A DNA stretch of 64,000 nucleotides from Plantago elongata (lineage: Eukaryota > Streptophyta > Magnoliopsida > Lamiales > Plantaginaceae). Every line of letters starts with the position of its first letter. Position 1 is the first letter of the stretch. The stretch covers positions 1-64,000 of the forward strand of contig JAYMSP010000124.1 of assembly GCA_036897095.1 (NCBI GenBank), read 5' to 3'. Below are positions 62,585 to 64,000 of this stretch, piece by piece. Made by a program: the position numbers and the translations under genes. The notes under the pieces were generated by a model. The model ran no database searches, had not been told where the DNA came from, and saw nothing but the letters and a program-made list of their open reading frames with translations.

Positions 62585-63537
62585 CTATTTATGATGGTGG
62601 TGACTTTGAGCTGCCCTTTTCTTAGCTCGCCTAATTTCATCGAATATGACAATTAGAGACACGATGAAGGCTGAATCAACGTGAGGGTACATGATCACTG
62701 AGAACTTGTCATTTCCAATGAACTTGAACTTCTTTTCCATCTGGACATCCAAATGCCAAACAAGGATCAATTGGTTAACTGTAAATACAATGTAGTAGTT
62801 CTTCTTAAAGTCATGCAATTATGCAAAGATCTAACATAGAAAACTTACTTGAGCTAGCAAAGTGGAGGAGTTCCCTGCATAAATTTCACAAGATTTTCCA
62901 CCCCAAGCCCCCTTCACTGTGTAATCAGGAACTTGCTCGTTGGATGTGTTATTTGCTAGAAACACATGCAATTTAGTCGAATATTGGATATAAGAGGATG
63001 TCTTGGCTTCGAATATCAAGTCTTTCTCCTCTGTACTCTCTCCCCTAAATGCTTGCCATCTTCTATGTGATGTTAACCTCTGCAGTTCAAATTACTATGT
63101 GTTAATTACTGTCAAAGCCAAGTAGTATGTCGGCCTCGACTTAGCTTATTATTACTCTTTAAGATCTGTCTTAAACCGTAGTTCTAAGAAAAAACATACT
63201 TTTATTTACATGATCCATATATCCTCTCATTAGTCTACTATAGGGATTACCTCACATGTGCTAGGTGTGCTATATACTCAGCACGATAAACAACATTAAT
63301 AATAGTACATACCTTGTGTCGAAGGGTGATAATAGGTGCACCTGTAGAGTCACGAATCACCCGCCTGCTATGAAAACTGAAAGGAACTCCTTCAACTCTA
63401 AACATAATATTGCCATCTGCATCTAAGACATCATTATTTCCCTGACCAAATTCAAATACTTTCCCGATAATAGTAAACTCAATCGGGTAAGGGACACAAA
63501 AATTCGGACCAACAACAGCTGATGGATTGCCGCTCAT
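62585..63537 (-). CDS. LOR: LURP-one-related protein, gene 2, 203 aa
   Basis: Three exons, 63313-63537, 62849-63079 and 62585-62740, with the same phase-0 plan as the upstream paralogue. Motifs: FCVPYPIEFTIIGKVFEFGQ, GNIMFRVEGVPFSFHSRRVI, GAPIITLRHK, HRRWQAFRGES, IYAGNSSTLLAQ, YPHVDSAFIVSLIVIF. An upstream in-frame extension is open to 63786 but the ATG at 63537 (MSGNPSAVVGPNFC) matches the family start and lies about 125 bases after a TATA box, so I chose it. The protein ends in a basic, His-rich tail (RRAKKRAAQSHHHHK) that gene 1 lacks. Function within the family is unknown. Confidence 0.93.
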
Positions 63538-63662
63538 TGTTGACGTACTAACTACTACTTGTGCTTGTGCTTGTGAGTTGTGATTGAAGTTCTTTGATGA
63601 ATTAATGTGTTGTTGATGTAAATAGGCAAATTTGTTGTCCGGAAATAAACAACAAACTAACA

Positions 63663-63672
63663 TATATATATA
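63663..63672 (-). promoter_or_regulatory. TATA box of LOR gene 2
   Basis: TATATATATA on the minus strand about 125 bases before the ATG at 63537. Confidence 0.5.
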
Positions 63673-64000
63673 GACTAAGATACAAAGGGGAGATTGTGTT
63701 CTATTTTTCCTCTGTGGTTGAAAATTCTTGTTAATGAATGACATAAAATTCCAAGGGACCGAGTCATTATACAACCTGGCAGTCATATGTTAAATACATT
63801 GTTTGACGTGATGTATAACAATTCTTTTACTACATGAAAATTCATCTCTAACCAGTAACCAAATGTTCAGTAGAAGAAAGTAGTAAATACTTTCACGGAA
63901 AAGAGAGTTATGTACGAAAGGATGTCGCTTATCGATCGCTTGCTTGCTGCAATTCCTGGAAGTTGAACTGATCCTTTTCCGGACATAGTTCTGAGTTTTG
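63673..64000. other. Upstream flank of LOR gene 2
   Basis: No feature recognised before the window ends. Confidence 0.5.

Noticed and set aside
1-64000. CRISPR array, prokaryotic operon or phage-like cluster
   Set aside because: No regularly spaced short repeats with unique spacers, no Shine-Dalgarno-led gene series; gene structure is plainly plant nuclear.

Overview
The window is nuclear DNA from a flowering plant, very probably a eudicot. It is AT-rich, its genes are split by short introns with plant-type splice sites, and the recognisable families are plant ones: a TOL protein, two LURP-one-related proteins, a class III alanine:glyoxylate aminotransferase, an ALKBH1-type oxygenase, a kinase-less G-lectin/PAN protein and a truncated bHLH regulator. 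I cannot name the species.

Layout. 1-15.6 kb is almost gene-free and holds SINEs, degenerate tandem repeats and decayed sequence. 15.7-17.7 kb (minus) is a four-exon regulator gene with an ACT-like domain. 18.4-22.4 kb (plus) is a broken, 5'-truncated L1-type LINE, abutted by a Stowaway MITE. 22.6-34.7 kb is a repeat field with SINEs, several terminal-inverted-repeat elements and, around 30.9 and 34.8 kb, two fragments of an SNW/SKIP gene. From 35.3 kb the window becomes genic: a lectin/PAN membrane protein (minus), an ALKBH1-like oxygenase (plus), an AGT2-like aminotransferase (plus), a small unrecognised ORF (minus), a nine-exon TOL gene (minus) and two tandem LURP-one-related genes (minus, 59.4-63.5 kb). 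A decayed hAT-like element carrying a nested SINE and a Harbinger-type MITE lie between TOL and the LOR pair.

The genes do not form a pathway or operon-like unit. The LOR pair is a local duplication; the rest look like independent plant genes. Exon boundaries were derived by hand from reading frame, GT-AG (once GC-AG) borders and family resemblance, and every joined frame divides cleanly by three.

I found no clearly new biological system. The most distinctive signals are: a family of unusually short tRNA-derived SINEs (about 60-95 bp bodies, six copies, several with clear target-site duplications); two SKIP fragments, one with an internal deletion and both retaining what looks like a 5' intron end; a GC-AG intron required by the TOL frame; a small unknown ORF that looks coding; and a 914-bp element with about 225-bp inverted repeats and an exact 11-bp target duplication.
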